A stretch of DNA of 64,000 bases, from the NCBI GenBank assembly GCA_964017195.1, contig OZ024898.1, positions 15,755,975 to 15,819,974 on the forward strand, written 5' to 3'. The position numbers and the translations under genes were made by a program. Shown here in pieces: positions 54,001 through 61,846 of this stretch (positions are counted from its first letter, which is position 1; each line of letters begins with the position of its first letter). The DNA comes from Siderastrea radians (taxonomy: Eukaryota; Cnidaria; Anthozoa; Scleractinia; Rhizangiidae). The notes beneath the pieces are model-generated. The model made no database searches and was not told the DNA's origin. It saw only the letters and a list, made by a program, of their open reading frames with translations.

Positions 54001-56275
54001 ATCCCTCCACAACTCACCCACTTTACACAGGGTGGTTGTGACAAATTGCTCATCAGTCGACCAGAATTTCAATTGACACCCTGTTGATATCCATCTAATA
54101 GCGGTTCAGAGACTTGGGCCACAAGTGGGATACAGTTGTTAAAACAAACTCTTTTGAAAAACTAAAACACCTCTTTGCTGACATGTATCAGTGTTGCATG
54201 ACGACTCAAATAACGGCTGCGGAGGATAGTACATCCTTCTCTTCTTCACGTACATTGTAACATGTTGTAAAAAATCTTGTCTCTTACTGTAGCCCCCCCC
54301 CCCTCCCCACCCCCAAAATGTTTCCTCAGTTGTACATGTGTTACATCTTTCAATTTAACAAGAAGTTCAAGTCATCTGATCTTTGCATGTGATTTTTCTC
54401 TCAGGTTTGATTTCACCAGTTCAAACATCAATGATGAGAATTTGAGTAAAATGAACACTGAGCGAATTCCTGATGTGGTAAGTGGTGACAGCTGTTTTGA
54501 TGGCTCAGTGCTAATCTGTTCCAGAACTGATATTATACAATATAATACAGGGTAATGAAAATATGACTTCCATTAGTTTTCTTGTCGTCACTAAAATCTG
54601 GCGAGGGACTCTAAATCAGATCAAGTATATAATCTTAGGAGAACCAATCATTCCACTTTACACTGCGTGAAGTGTTTTTATCAGTGAGACGGCAGAAATT
54701 AATTGGAGGGTTATATTTGTAATCCATATTGGGTGTTCCAATATTGGGTGATCTTTTGGTATGGAATGTGCTTTCAGATATTGGTGAAGAAATCCTATGG
54801 TGACAAAAAGAAGCGACACAAGAGAAGAAACTGGAAACTGAAAGGTCTTGACAAAGAAATGACAGGAATTGATCAGGACACCCTTGAGAGGTACTCAAAG
54901 AAACTGTCACGTATGTAGCGGACATTAAGGACGGTGCCTCCTTTTGTTACTGCGCATACGTTCTGCGCATCTCGGGATTCAAGTTTCTTAAGGAATTTGC
55001 CCACTAATACAACAATATTTTTGCCCAGTTTATGACTATGTGGAAAAAGCAGATCTTAGCAAGGGCTATCAGAATCCAAAAAGAAAATTGGGGGTAACCA
55101 CGCATTTTTCAGAGATAACTGAACTTAAATTTGGAAAGAAATTGCAATACATTCTTTGTATTTTGGCGCTTTTTTGGAATTATGGTTGCTTAATTATCTC
55201 TGAAAAATGCGTGGTTACCCACATTTTTTCTTTTTGAATTCCAATAATCCTTGCTAAGATCTACTGTTTCCCCATAGTCATAACCTTTGCAAAAATACAT
55301 CTGTATTAGGAGGCACCTTACTTAAATCAGTAACGCTGAAGTGTATCACACGGCTTGAAGACTTGTGCAACTTTACATGCTCGTGCGGCCTATTGTCTAC
55401 GTTATTTGTGGCTGTGATCGTCGTGCAGTTACGTTAACATAAAAACAGTGTTACACGTATCAGCGAGAAGTTGCCTCCGAACCTTGATTGTTTGCATAAA
55501 GCTCATCCAGTAATTGTGTGTGATCCAATGTACAACTTTACAGGGATTATGATGCATTCCTGTGTGATTTGGAGGAAGACAAGACTTACAGGCAGAATAT
55601 AAACATCTTTGTGGGTAAGTTACGCTAGCCAAAGGTTTCTACTTCACAAGATTAATATATAATCGAGCGTAGAGGTCGTGCGCACCATGAAGTGGCCGCT
55701 AAAAAGAAATTATCTTGATATCAGTATATATTTTCTCAGCTCGTCAGTGTTCTCTAGGGCTAAAAAGAAAAATGAAACGGCTGTCCGTCTTGTCCGTCTG
55801 TGAGTCTTTACAAGCGGTAGTTCCAGGTGCTGAGGAATTCATGCGGCCAACCCTCGATTATAATGTTGCCATGAATTGTACGTGACCCAACAACCTTTTT
55901 GCGTTATTTTGAAATCCATTGTACTACGGTAAGTCCTAGTACGTGTTCACAGCGTTTCGTTTAATACTGAAGCTGATGTGTATTCAATGCATATCAGTTT
56001 GTCTGCTACTACTGTCAACCACAGGACGTTTTGTCAGTTATTGTCAATATATTTTATCCTGGTTACGAGTCAACTTTTTTTCTTCGATGGGACGGGGCAC
56101 GTTCGTTAATGCCTGCACCAATTTTGACCCATTTACCGATTCCACTTCAGATCGTGATTACAAAGGAGCATCTGAGGATGAGAGCGATGAGGCGCCACGG
56201 ATCAGTCTCCAGGAGATGTTAGAGGACTTGCATCTGGAAGAACCTGAATCCGTATCCGACATGATGACCGAATAA
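27072..56275 (+). CDS. NMD3: NMD3, 60S ribosomal subunit nuclear-export adaptor (complete, 16 coding exons)
   Basis: Exons: 27072-27115, 27220-27354, 31222-31315, 35038-35118, 35869-35997, 45067-45157, 45916-45994, 46469-46565, 47002-47054, 47524-47588, 48493-48638, 49219-49334, 54405-54477, 54778-54890, 55544-55614, 56151-56275. All introns are GT..AG and every phase closes; the sum is 1512 nt (503 residues plus stop), the length of animal NMD3. Start MEYME is followed by Cys pairs (CCQC, CVGC, CKAC) of the N-terminal zinc region and CDAC in exon 5. FVWTEPHSKR, YCHCR-like YHCRTHLGHLL and VPDVV-type blocks follow family order. Exon 14 has a basic nuclear-localisation cluster (KKKRHKRRNWKLK). 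The last exon is acidic with a leucine-rich export-signal-like LQEMLEDLHLEE. NMD3 binds pre-60S subunits and recruits the CRM1 exportin. Intron 12 contains a satellite derived from exon 12. Confidence 0.97.
27536..27567. repeat. (ATCTT)n microsatellite
   Basis: Six or so pentanucleotide units in NMD3 intron 2, just past the 3' side of the Penelope-like fragment. Confidence 0.85.
27590..28240 (-). mobile_element. Penelope-like element 3' fragment
   Basis: Minus strand: a truncated C-terminal endonuclease region (27704-27997), a 3' UTR toward 27590, and upstream a degenerate ~50 bp tandem repeat (about 28091-28235: three GAAC(A/G)G..TAATGATGACGT units). A 26 bp palindrome (GGGATTTTGCC and its mirror around TAGA, 27962-27987) marks the coding/repeat border. 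It lies antisense in NMD3 intron 2 (27355-31221). Confidence 0.65.
27704..27997 (-). pseudogene. Remnant of a Penelope-like GIY-YIG endonuclease C-terminus
   Basis: About 97 codons are open. Key phrases are GTKTAVGDHLRDMGHALDF, NDTFKRRIREAIEMHCHTP and TNRDNGYKVPVIYQDVL: a conserved His-containing helix, then KxREAI, then the N-R-D-x-G-Y motif that closes GIY-YIG domains in Penelope-like retroelements. The GIY-YIG motif itself and the entire reverse transcriptase are missing upstream, so this is a 5'-truncated dead copy. The ATG is incidental. Confidence 0.7.
28241..31221. other. Rest of NMD3 intron 2
   Basis: No exon-like or element-like structure could be supported. The open frames 29611-29952 (minus) and 29699-29962 (plus) overlap on opposite strands and lack protein character. 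Confidence 0.4.
32201..33642. mobile_element. 1.43 kb TTAA-flanked TIR element
   Basis: TTAA|AGGTGGTACTGGA at 32201 and TCCAGTACCACCT|TTAA-type border at 33642 give a perfect 13 bp terminal inverted repeat flanked by TTAA, the target preference of piggyBac and Kolobok families. The only sizeable ORF (33056-33406, minus, 116 codons) has no transposase motif, so it is probably non-autonomous. It lies in NMD3 intron 3. Confidence 0.7.
34600..34745. mobile_element. Possible SINE-like repeat
   Basis: The phrase CTGTGATGGACTAGCATCCC, followed by ATCC, GGGGGGAGCAGCAATACTC and AGAAACCAGG..AAGCTC, has the feel of a dispersed SINE tail. A close match to the first phrase occurs at 2707. No tRNA-like promoter boxes were identified, so the class is a guess. 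Confidence 0.35.
35435..35850 (-). mobile_element. MITE copy A, in NMD3 intron 4
   Basis: About 400 bp, homologous over its length to 54925-55322 in the opposite orientation. It has internal inverted phrases (AATCCAAAAAGAAAA.TG.GGGTAACCACGCAT at one side and its complement at the other) and GGTGCCTCC near an end. No ORF. Confidence 0.75.
37667..38929 (+). CDS. Gag-like protein of the Ngaro/DIRS-type element
   Basis: 420 codons, with the ATG 7 bp after repeat A1. Residues ~14-48 (IQQLSSEVLRLRLQQLNL.. GSRTRLIERL) resemble a SAP DNA-binding motif. The C-terminal third has two or three Cys/His clusters (CSVCSSLYHPVEDC, CFDF..CQCRSCSFPHNC, CRRCGSSNHALFNC) of zinc-knuckle type, followed by a Ser/Thr/Pro tail. 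The middle (~residues 195-330) is the conserved part of such Gag proteins (FHKWLDAFTAYMLV). It would package element RNA. The frame is intact. Confidence 0.75.
   Translation: MARPRPSQSVKPTKTDIQQLSSEVLRLRLQQLNLPITGSRTRLIERLRSATAPQAASQGRPLGRRSAGRVAKPKSTKRGKTRKTQASHGTSQPHDVDVSASDEEPVSTSVAGSSVEEMLCAQTEDIEDQQPGDILFSPAQMSVIQETVSSSVREAMLAFHHQDVSPRSIAEPRMPSPCLSNMATPLGLNRPLDKTIEDKILRGEYIDFSLLLPDNIYRSQSPALQIRYEDSSPGSQGSLLTLVKRKKPVIDSFHKWLDAFTAYMLVIVAAHPRRALELVKYQQIISKAVSKFKGMAWLSYDEQFRRRAAYDLNLPWDKIDLELWTVTFSGLAKPHCSVCSSLYHPVEDCPDQDPSRKPRRQAQVCFDFNKLSGCQCRSCSFPHNCRRCGSSNHALFNCPSTRPTASHSKPPTTSSERSKK
38931..39824 (+). CDS. DIRS-type reverse transcriptase, C-terminally truncated
   Basis: This lies in the +1 frame relative to gag, immediately after its TAA. 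No convincing ATG exists, so translation may need frameshifting or reinitiation; the 5' limit given is only the frame start. RT blocks: IGVVPKK, KTDLKSAFRLMPIHPSDW, YYVDLYLPFGLRSAPFLFNQ and the catalytic HILDDFF near 39611. LPFGLRSAPFLFN is diagnostic of DIRS/Ngaro RTs. After FMGIVIDSNRMEARL the frame continues into repeat B1 for nine codons and stops, so thumb, RNase H and all later domains are gone. Confidence 0.8.
   Translation: MEQVQQHRKPLVSTPLDVHKLALELASHPDRSFVYNLVNALRYGTRIGYLGPQKNRVSHNLISASQHPEVITANLNKEIQLGRVAGPFSSCPLPNFQCHPIGVVPKKHSTDWHTIYHLSYPEGDSINDYIPKDPYSLQYVRVDDAINIVRSLGPGAFMAKTDLKSAFRLMPIHPSDWNLLGIHWQAQYYVDLYLPFGLRSAPFLFNQVSDALEWVLKHNYGLQHVIHILDDFFIAEASKVDCLGSFSTLLKVFMSLRVPTVAAKTLGPSQVLEFMGIVIDSNRMEARLYLVRITRSR
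40915..42384 (-). pseudogene. Broken cysteine-peptidase-like ORF (mobile-element passenger?)
   Basis: Minus-strand fragments in order: 42384-42112 (NIVDSSKTICAPYSQGDSSV.., GNAGTQCVAMSL with candidate nucleophile Cys), 41638-41285 (FDSHSRNARGMSD, GTCVLL: a D-x-H pair), about 41230-41105 (WDKDTLESIIENA) and about 41105-40915 (INVLVIKGADVKIKF.. SIDLKSH). The Cys, then Asp-x-His, order with GTxC before a helix recalls the papain-fold deubiquitinase-like peptidases (family C76-like) found as passengers in eukaryotic mobile-element ORFs. That assignment is inference. Frameshifts, stops and an inserted inverted copy (41775-42012) of its own Cys-domain exon break it. Confidence 0.45.
41775..42265. 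repeat. 491 bp palindrome
   Basis: GTGCGTTGCAATGAGTTTGT.. at 41776 returns as ..ACAAACTCATTGCAACGCAC at 42264. The arms (~240 bp) are near-identical, with a few mismatches and a ~35 bp indel. They meet at an AT-rich centre (TATACATATATGTATATGAT, ~41992-42025). The right arm is the original orientation of the peptidase-like ORF, and the left arm the extra copy. Confidence 0.9.
42360..42412. repeat. Fragment resembling a CGGCGTATAAGCC-type element terminus
   Basis: TACCGTAAACACCGGCGTAT, then AAGCCACACTCGCAGATAAGCCGCACC, has the alternating structure of DNA-element termini. No partner end was located, so it is an orphan fragment. Confidence 0.3.
42600..44650 (-). repeat. Cluster of diverged interspersed repeats
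   Basis: Several overlapping pieces of one family: AACAACACCAGAAACAAAAC / AACACCACATACAAAAC (~42690, 43565); CTTCAATACG(C)..AACTCA.AACAACAAAATTACGC (~43720, 44340); GATATGG(C/T)GCACTGTCACGATC (~43939, 44206). They are the reverse of the 20885-21502 copy where comparable. ORFs here (43717-43989, 44102-44440) are repeat-derived. Confidence 0.65.
46803..46857. repeat. (TTTG)n(TTTA)n(T)n low-complexity tract
   Basis: Tetranucleotide run in NMD3 intron 8, between 46565 and 47002. Confidence 0.9.
48734..48989. mobile_element. 256 bp MITE in NMD3 intron 11
   Basis: TGTCACAGCGTTTTTACAGA, then CCAGATTATTTTTAG at the left, is the complement of CTAAAAATAAATTGGTCTGT, then AAAAACGCTGTGACA at the right, with 1-2 differences over ~35 bp. 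There is no ORF. A (CA)n(TA)n tract follows directly (48988-49014). Confidence 0.8.
49306..54035 (+). repeat. 54 bp satellite derived from the NMD3 exon 12/intron 12 junction
   Basis: The consensus unit starts GGGGATACTGCACTAGGGTA, continues CATACATCCCTCCACAACTC, then ACACACTTTACACA (54 bp). The region holds roughly 85-88 units by length. The first unit is the real exon end: exon 12 closes with ACAGGGGATACCGCACTAGG and its donor GTACGT. All later units repeat that exon tail and donor (GTACAT or GTAGGT). Short variants with GTTACT and shortened CATAC recur in higher-order blocks. All long ORFs across 49192-54072 on either strand, in 18-residue periods such as RGYCTRVHTSLHNSHTLH, are by-products, except the 116 nt of exon 12. 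Confidence 0.97.
54925..55322 (+). mobile_element. MITE copy B, in NMD3 intron 14
   Basis: This is the inverse-orientation homologue of 35435-35850. Ends carry GGTGCCTCC (left, ~54941) and GGAGGCACC (right, ~55308), an inverted repeat. Interior phrases such as GGGGGTAACCACGCAT and ATGCGTGGTTACCC mirror each other. The ORF 55040-55237 is incidental. Confidence 0.75.
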
Positions 56276-56490
56276 TGCAGTTAATACCATGAGGTGCAGT
56301 TCAGCCGCTACGCTTAATGTTGATGGACGTACACCTGGAAGAACCTGATTCGTTACCCGACGTGATGACTAAATTAATGCACTGAATACCCCAGGGTGCA
56401 GTTCAGGCGCTATTCCAAATAATGACGAACGTAAACCCGAGAAAACCTGATTCGTCGTCCGAAGTAGTGATCGAATGACGCACCTAATCT
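56276..56490 (+). repeat. Two degenerate copies of the NMD3 stop-codon region
   Basis: The end of the last coding exon (CTGGAAGAACCTGAATCCGT .. GACATGATGACCGAATAATG) recurs at about 56335 (CTGGAAGAACCTGATTCGTT .. GACGTGATGACTAAATTAATG) and 56430 (GAGAAAACCTGATTCGTCGT .. GTAGTGATCGAATGACGC). A linker phrase GGTGCAGTTCAG(C/G)CGCTA lies between units. The period is about 95-105 bp. The copies fall in the probable 3' UTR. Confidence 0.8.
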
Positions 56491-57180
56491 GATGAACAAA
56501 ACTAAGTGCCTCTTAATCCGTACCTAAGTACGCTGGATCAAACAGGCACGAGAGTTTGAGAAGGGCGGGGTGTCGATCGCTATCGCCTTTTTGTCATATG
56601 ATGCGATAAGCTTTGCCGTACCAAAAGAATCCTCCCGTATCGAATCAGCCGTTTTTGAGCCCTGCCTATCGAATCAAAATTTGATTAAGACGCTGTCCCA
56701 CTGTTATGCCCCCGATGTATCTGTCATATACGGCTTTGAACCACGCCTAATACTGTTTTTTGTTTTGCCACCCATGGTCTTGTAAAATGTAATCGGTCCA
56801 GCATAATTTATCCCTTAACCTCCTCAAAAACACACTGCAGTGCAACAAAACAAACCATTGTAGTCAACTTCCGTCATGTGGGAAATTAAAGTTGACCAAC
56901 CCTTATTTTCACTCAATAGTCTCCTGTTGAAGCAAAGGAAATAGGAGACGTCTGCGCGCAGGCTATCTACATAAAAACTGAAAAGTTTTTTCAAGGTATT
57001 GAAGAAATCCCAGTTTAATGGGAATACTTTGTCAAAAACCTTCTACATCGTTTACAAATAAACAACGCAACTGCAATACGTTCAAATAATGTGTCGGTTT
57101 CAGTTTAACTTAGAACTTGCATGACGCCTGTACTTGATGAATGAGTGTACTTTGACGTCTGACCGAATTTTTCAAACACA
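56491..57180. other. NMD3 3' flank, no further gene recognised
   Basis: An AAATAAAC tract lies at about 57056-57063 and could serve polyadenylation of some transcript. A phrase GAAGCAAAGGAAATAGGAGA (56931) is repeated in the hairpin at 58172-58258. The frame 56570-56785 has no domain. Confidence 0.35.
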
Positions 57181-57490
57181 TACCTTCAGCCCAGATCTCT
57201 GTAGCTTCCTGTAGAACAACATATGGGCTCTCTCAGCATGTACTGAGCTGACCCTTAAGAGTGGGACAATTGTTGACCTCACATTACATATGGGCTCTCT
57301 CAGCATGTACTGAGCTGACCCTTAAGAGTGGGACAATTGTTGACCTCACATTACCCCGTAAGCTTGAACTGTCTGCACTCTGAATTTTTGCTAGCAGTTT
57401 AGTTCCGTCAGGGTAACTGAAAATATTGCATGTAATATCCAACTTGTTTGCAATAGCTTTGCACGAGCTCATTTTATACAATCTTAAAAG
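57181..57490 (-). pseudogene. Possible minus-strand exon broken by a 67 bp tandem duplication
   Basis: Minus strand, from a possible acceptor (CTTTTAAG, ~57483): open codons read MSSCKAIANKLDITCNIFSY, PDGTKLLAKIQS.., VRSTIVPLLRVSSVHAERAH. A 67 bp tandem copy (57286-57352 and 57219-57285) throws the frame off. After the second copy the original frame type would continue MLFYRKLQRSGLK to a good AAG|GTATGT donor (~57179). 67 is not divisible by three, so the exon cannot be read through as it stands. The family is unknown. Confidence 0.35.
57219..57352. repeat. 67 bp tandem duplication
   Basis: Two copies identical by eye, starting ACATATGGGCTCTCTCAGCA. See the possible exon at 57181-57490. Confidence 0.9.
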
Positions 57491-60269
57491 TTTTGTACAT
57501 TTATGCCTGGTATTGTGGAAAGCACTGACCTCACTGCGAGGAACTGCAGCAAAAGACCAACCTCGTACCCAGATCTCCCATGGTCAGGTAAAAGAGAGAT
57601 GTCACATTTACTAGTAAGTACAGCCAGAAGTAAAACACATTACGAAGTTAGATTCTCTGACGACTGGGCAACAATGAGATAAAAGTCGAGCTATGTCATT
57701 TAACTAGGTTTATCTCTCTAAAATTATCCTATTGTGAAAAAAAACTGGGATTCTCGTGGATTTGTGTGCAGGTTAGCTCCCATGCCTCAGAAACGCACAG
57801 TTACTAGAAACGTAAATAACTACCCAGATTCCTTCTAAATTGGCGTTTGGGGGCCCTTCCAGAAGGATGGAAACGGATTGCAACCTTAGATGTTTGTGTT
57901 TTTGTTAGCAGGGTCCCAGTGTGACTCCAATAAAAGCGTTTCAAAAACAAAAATAAAAAATACGATCAAAAATCACTTATTTTTCTTCGGATTTCGAAAC
58001 TTTGTTTACTGCAGTAGGGGAGTTTTGAGCTTTCAGACTCTCAAACTCGTCTTTTGCATATTATTAATTAAATAAGCTGTGTTTATTTATTTGCCCCACC
58101 CTTTTTTTTTATAACCTGATTATAGTTCAAGGTCACGTGAATCAGTTTTGACTAGATGGGTTCCTGGTTTAGCTGCGCGCAGATGTTTCCTATTTCCTTT
58201 GCTTCACGCGGAAAACGGACCGCGTGAAGCAAAGGAAATAGGAGACGTCTGCGCGCAGGCTATTCCTGGTTTTGATCGGTGGCGTTCACGAGAGGAAATT
58301 TCTATCTTTAGGGACCAGTCATTATTTATCGCCTGCGGGGTTCGGAGGATTTTGGTATAAAACCAGCTCGAAATATCTGAACCCCACTCAAGCAATGGTC
58401 ATATTATCATGCACCCCCCAAATAGACACCAAAATTTCTTGTAACCCCCCCCCCCTCCCAACTACTTTCTCATACACCGATCATTTCCTCGCTCGTTGTT
58501 TGTCGACTCTTATACTGTTCTTTTATATATTTTTTCGTCTGCAGGAAAATTTAGACACCAACGTAAGAAAAACTGAAAAAACTCAATACAGGATTCGTAT
58601 CTGGCAAAATGTTTGATACTGAAATGAACAAAAACTTTTTTTGCACTATTTTTGAACCTGATTCTACGGTTCTTGAATACCACGGTGCGAAATAGCTGAA
58701 AAAGCGGTGCAAAGGGCTGAACCCGTAAAGCCAGCAGCGCGCCAACACAAGCTACTGTGGCAGCCAAGACAGAGGGGCAAAGACAAGTTCTTGATCAAAG
58801 GAGGTTCCTCGGGCATGCTCCCCCGGGAAATTTTTTATAATTAGGTCTTCTGAATTAGCTGGAAACAAAAGGGTACAAATTTGACACACACCCCTTTCTG
58901 TCTTATCCTCACTCAGTTATCCCCCTTTTGTTAAACGTGAAATCGAGTAACCTCCCCAGAAAAAATTCTTCCCACCCCCCAGGGGATAAATAATCACCGC
59001 TCTCTTAAAACAGGGGAAAAAACGCAATAAATAACGGTAGCGTGTCTTGTCCACCTTGTGTTTAGTATTATGGTTTCTACCAACCATAATAGCCATCCGA
59101 GTATATTAACAAACAAAGATCCGACAGGGAAACAAACGCTGATCAAAAACAAAGCAATGTGTAAAACATCAGCTGCAACATTTTTTCACTCATCGGAAGT
59201 TTAAAGAGTAAACGCTGTGTGTTACTGTTTTTACATTTGGCCACTAATAACTTTTCGATTTTGATAGGTGTTTTAAGGCCGCGGGTGACAAGCTGCTCAT
59301 GAATAAATTTATAAGGCAAAATTTTGGTGGAGGTCTTACGCTAAAAAACGGTATATCTTGAACGTTTGGGAGCCGATTCCGTTGAAACTTCACAGAGAGC
59401 TTGGGCAATGGTGGAAGTGCAACAAGGCTGTTATGGTTTGATAGATTGCACTTCGGTGCACTTCTTTGCGATGCTATGAGCTCCCAAAGCGGTTAAGATT
59501 TTGTAAAAGGCGACTCCATGTCCAAGGTTTTTCCTCGTGGAGAAGACAGCACTTCTTGATTTTACCACTCATTGATCAGTTAAAACCTCTATTGTGTCAC
59601 AACAGAAGCCGATTATAGTATTTCGAGTTCCATTGAAAGTTGTAAGCTTTTAAATGAGTAAAATCGTCCTTGTTTAAATTTGAACCCTCGATGTTTTGTT
59701 AAAAAGCCCGTTTTGAAAAAAAGGCTTCTGTTGTGACAATCTACAATACACCTAGTTTGTCTGCCTGTTGTGTCCAGGAAATTCTATATCTGCGCTGTAT
59801 TCTTGGACACAAAATTGGTGGTTTTAGGGCTTCCGAAGGCTTACCGAATAAACACGAATGTTTAAAGTAAGATTATGCTTATTATGGAAATTAAATTCCA
59901 GCAGCTATTGTTCACTGTCCGGAAAAGAACAATACGTTGCAATTTAGAGATCGCAAATTTTTGGATTGAAGATTATAAGCGTTTCCCAACTATATGTTAG
60001 CTATAAGGAGTATTATTGTAGTGTTTGTTTTGTTTTGTTGGAAAACTTCTAAAAAGTTTCTATTAACGTTGGAACGCAAAAAAAAAAAAAAAAATTCCGG
60101 ACTTCGACAGTTTTTTATTTAAAAATGCTTAAAAGTCACAACTCCCCAGCACACGATTTAACGCACGTGTAATTATTGGTTCAGAAACTGAAAGTTTTAC
60201 TGAAGAGCCTGTTCATGAATATTTCGTGCAATGTCGCTACCATTCGTCGCACTTCGTGCATATGCTTTA
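57491..60269. other. No gene supported; one hairpin repeat inside
   Basis: Apart from the hairpin at 58172-58258 and poly-C at 58445-58456, this holds AT-rich sequence, short frames without domains (58148-58360, 58272-58616, 58510-58767) and a poly-A run at 60079-60094. Confidence 0.35.
58172..58258. repeat. Hairpin with ~38 bp arms
   Basis: CTGCGCGCAGATGTTTCCTA, then TTTCCTTTGCTTCACGCG, pairs with 58221-58258 around a ~10 bp loop. One arm recurs near 56931-56963. Probably the palindromic end or core of a small mobile element. Confidence 0.75.
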
Positions 60270-61846
60270 AAACATAGGCCCGCAATGCGTGCAGAACCGA
60301 CGATGTGTTGGTTCGTCTCGAAAAGAAAGCGAGCCGTGCGTGACTGCAGCTTCAATAACATTCAAGCATCTATAACAGCAAGTTGCAGTAAAAGTGTGTA
60401 ACTGTAACTAACGCTTAAATTTGACCAACTGAAAAGGCGACCAATACCCTGGAAAGGAGGTCAACTGAATTATTCACCCTCTCCTCACCAAACATAGCTC
60501 AACAGACTATGCATTCTTCACTCAAGATCATTTTTCGCTGTCTTTTGGTCGGTCTTCCTCAAAACCCGGACCAAAAATTCTCAAAACAGACGCATTTCAA
60601 AAAAGGGGCGACAAATTTCCCTTACAAAAGTAAACACATCTTCACGATTGATCAGTATGGGCACCGTAACAGCCCAAAAGAATTGAACTTTTCCCCATAC
60701 CCGGGAACCACGCTTTGTGCACAGTTTCCTTTAATCATGTCAAGGGCTCCTTAAGCCAAATTGTGAATGCAAATACGAAATAAATCACTGCTATGCTCTA
60801 TCGTACAGGTTACAAGAAAGCGCATTAGAGGCATTTACCAGTCGCTTTGACCCACTCCACCCTCGACAAATGTTTGTACTTGGTTCAACGTGCTAACTGG
60901 CGTAACGAAAATTGTGACAGTATTTTGCCCTTTGTGTTACCGAATGACGTTATGTTTAAAGGGGCATAGTCACGAGGATTTCGCAGATTTTTGGTCAAAA
61001 CTGTGCTAAAATTATCGATAGCTAACTTTATCCATGCCCAACATCGTGTTTGAACATTTAAAGGAACATATTAACTTACTTTCATGAAGAGAAAACAAAC
61101 CATGACCATTTATTATCGATTTCATGTCAACACGCTGAAAGAATTTGAAAAGTTTAGCCTAATTTTTTCAAGTTGCAATCCATTTCCATCTGTGCCATCC
61201 GTGGCAACAGATGACAGAAAATAGTTTCAGTGAAGTAATATAGTACTTGGTAACAAAACTAGACCATTAGAGCGGTTTTTAATTGTGTCAAAAGGAATTC
61301 GTGTTTTGCTATGGTTTTGCTTTACTTCGCTCTGTGATTGGTTAAAAAATCTCGCGCCACTTTCTCGACCAATCAGGAGTAAAACTCAAACCAAATCAGT
61401 CGCGACTTGCTCGCGCTCGCACGTTTTTTCCCGCGCTTGACACCAGTAACATGTACTTGCTTCGAGTTCTGATTGGTTCATTGGGTAATTTGTGTCTGTT
61501 GTGATTGGCTGGGGTAATTACTTTGGTTTTGGTTTTACGATACTCATTTGAAAAGCGTTCTATTTGTGGGCGTTCATTGATGTGACGACACATTTTTTAT
61601 CTTTAAAGTGAACTAAAATAGGGTGACTATGCCCCTTTAAAATCTGATGACTCAGCTCATCTGTCTTATCGCTTTGAATATTTAATTCTGTTGAATTAAA
61701 CTAAAAAATTAAATATTGATATACATTTGTCCACAACTGAACATGCTTTTACCAAGAGTTGTGAGCAATGTATTTATATACTGTTGTGAATAGGGCACTA
61801 TAAAAACATGATTATCAATAAAGACAAACACATCGTCAGAATCTCA
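60270..61846 (+). repeat. Tandem noncoding repeat, copy 1 (interrupted)
   Basis: Starts AACATAGGCCCGCAATGCGT and runs to AAACACATCGTCAGAATCTC. It matches copy 2 (62719-63630) closely, except for a 675 bp insertion. The frame 60509-60754 (81 codons) is interrupted by a TAA in copy 2, so it is unlikely to be a gene. The unit ends in TATAAAAACATGATTATCAA, then TAAAGAC. Confidence 0.8.
60961..61635. mobile_element. 675 bp MITE with TTTAAA/TTAA target duplication
   Basis: GGGGCATAGTCAC at the left mirrors GTGACTATGCCCC at the right. TTTAAA flanks both sides (60955-60960, 61636-61641). Copy 2 of the host repeat has a single TTTAAA (63409-63414), the empty site. A TTAA duplication is equally compatible and would suggest a piggyBac- or Kolobok-type element. 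The minus ORF 61396-61593 is not transposase-like. Confidence 0.85.

Noticed and set aside
49300..54035. CRISPR-like array
   Set aside because: Units are contiguous with no unique spacers, the unit matches an exon, and the genome is eukaryotic.
49710..54072. Minus-strand ORFs of 65-184 codons with LVQYPLCKVCELWRDV repeats as a repeat-protein family
   Set aside because: They exist only because the 54 bp satellite is a multiple of three and lacks stops in that frame. They lie inside an NMD3 intron, and unit variants show no protein-level constraint.
60509..60754. 81-residue protein in the tandem repeat
   Set aside because: The sister copy at 62968 has a TAA in frame, and there is no family resemblance.
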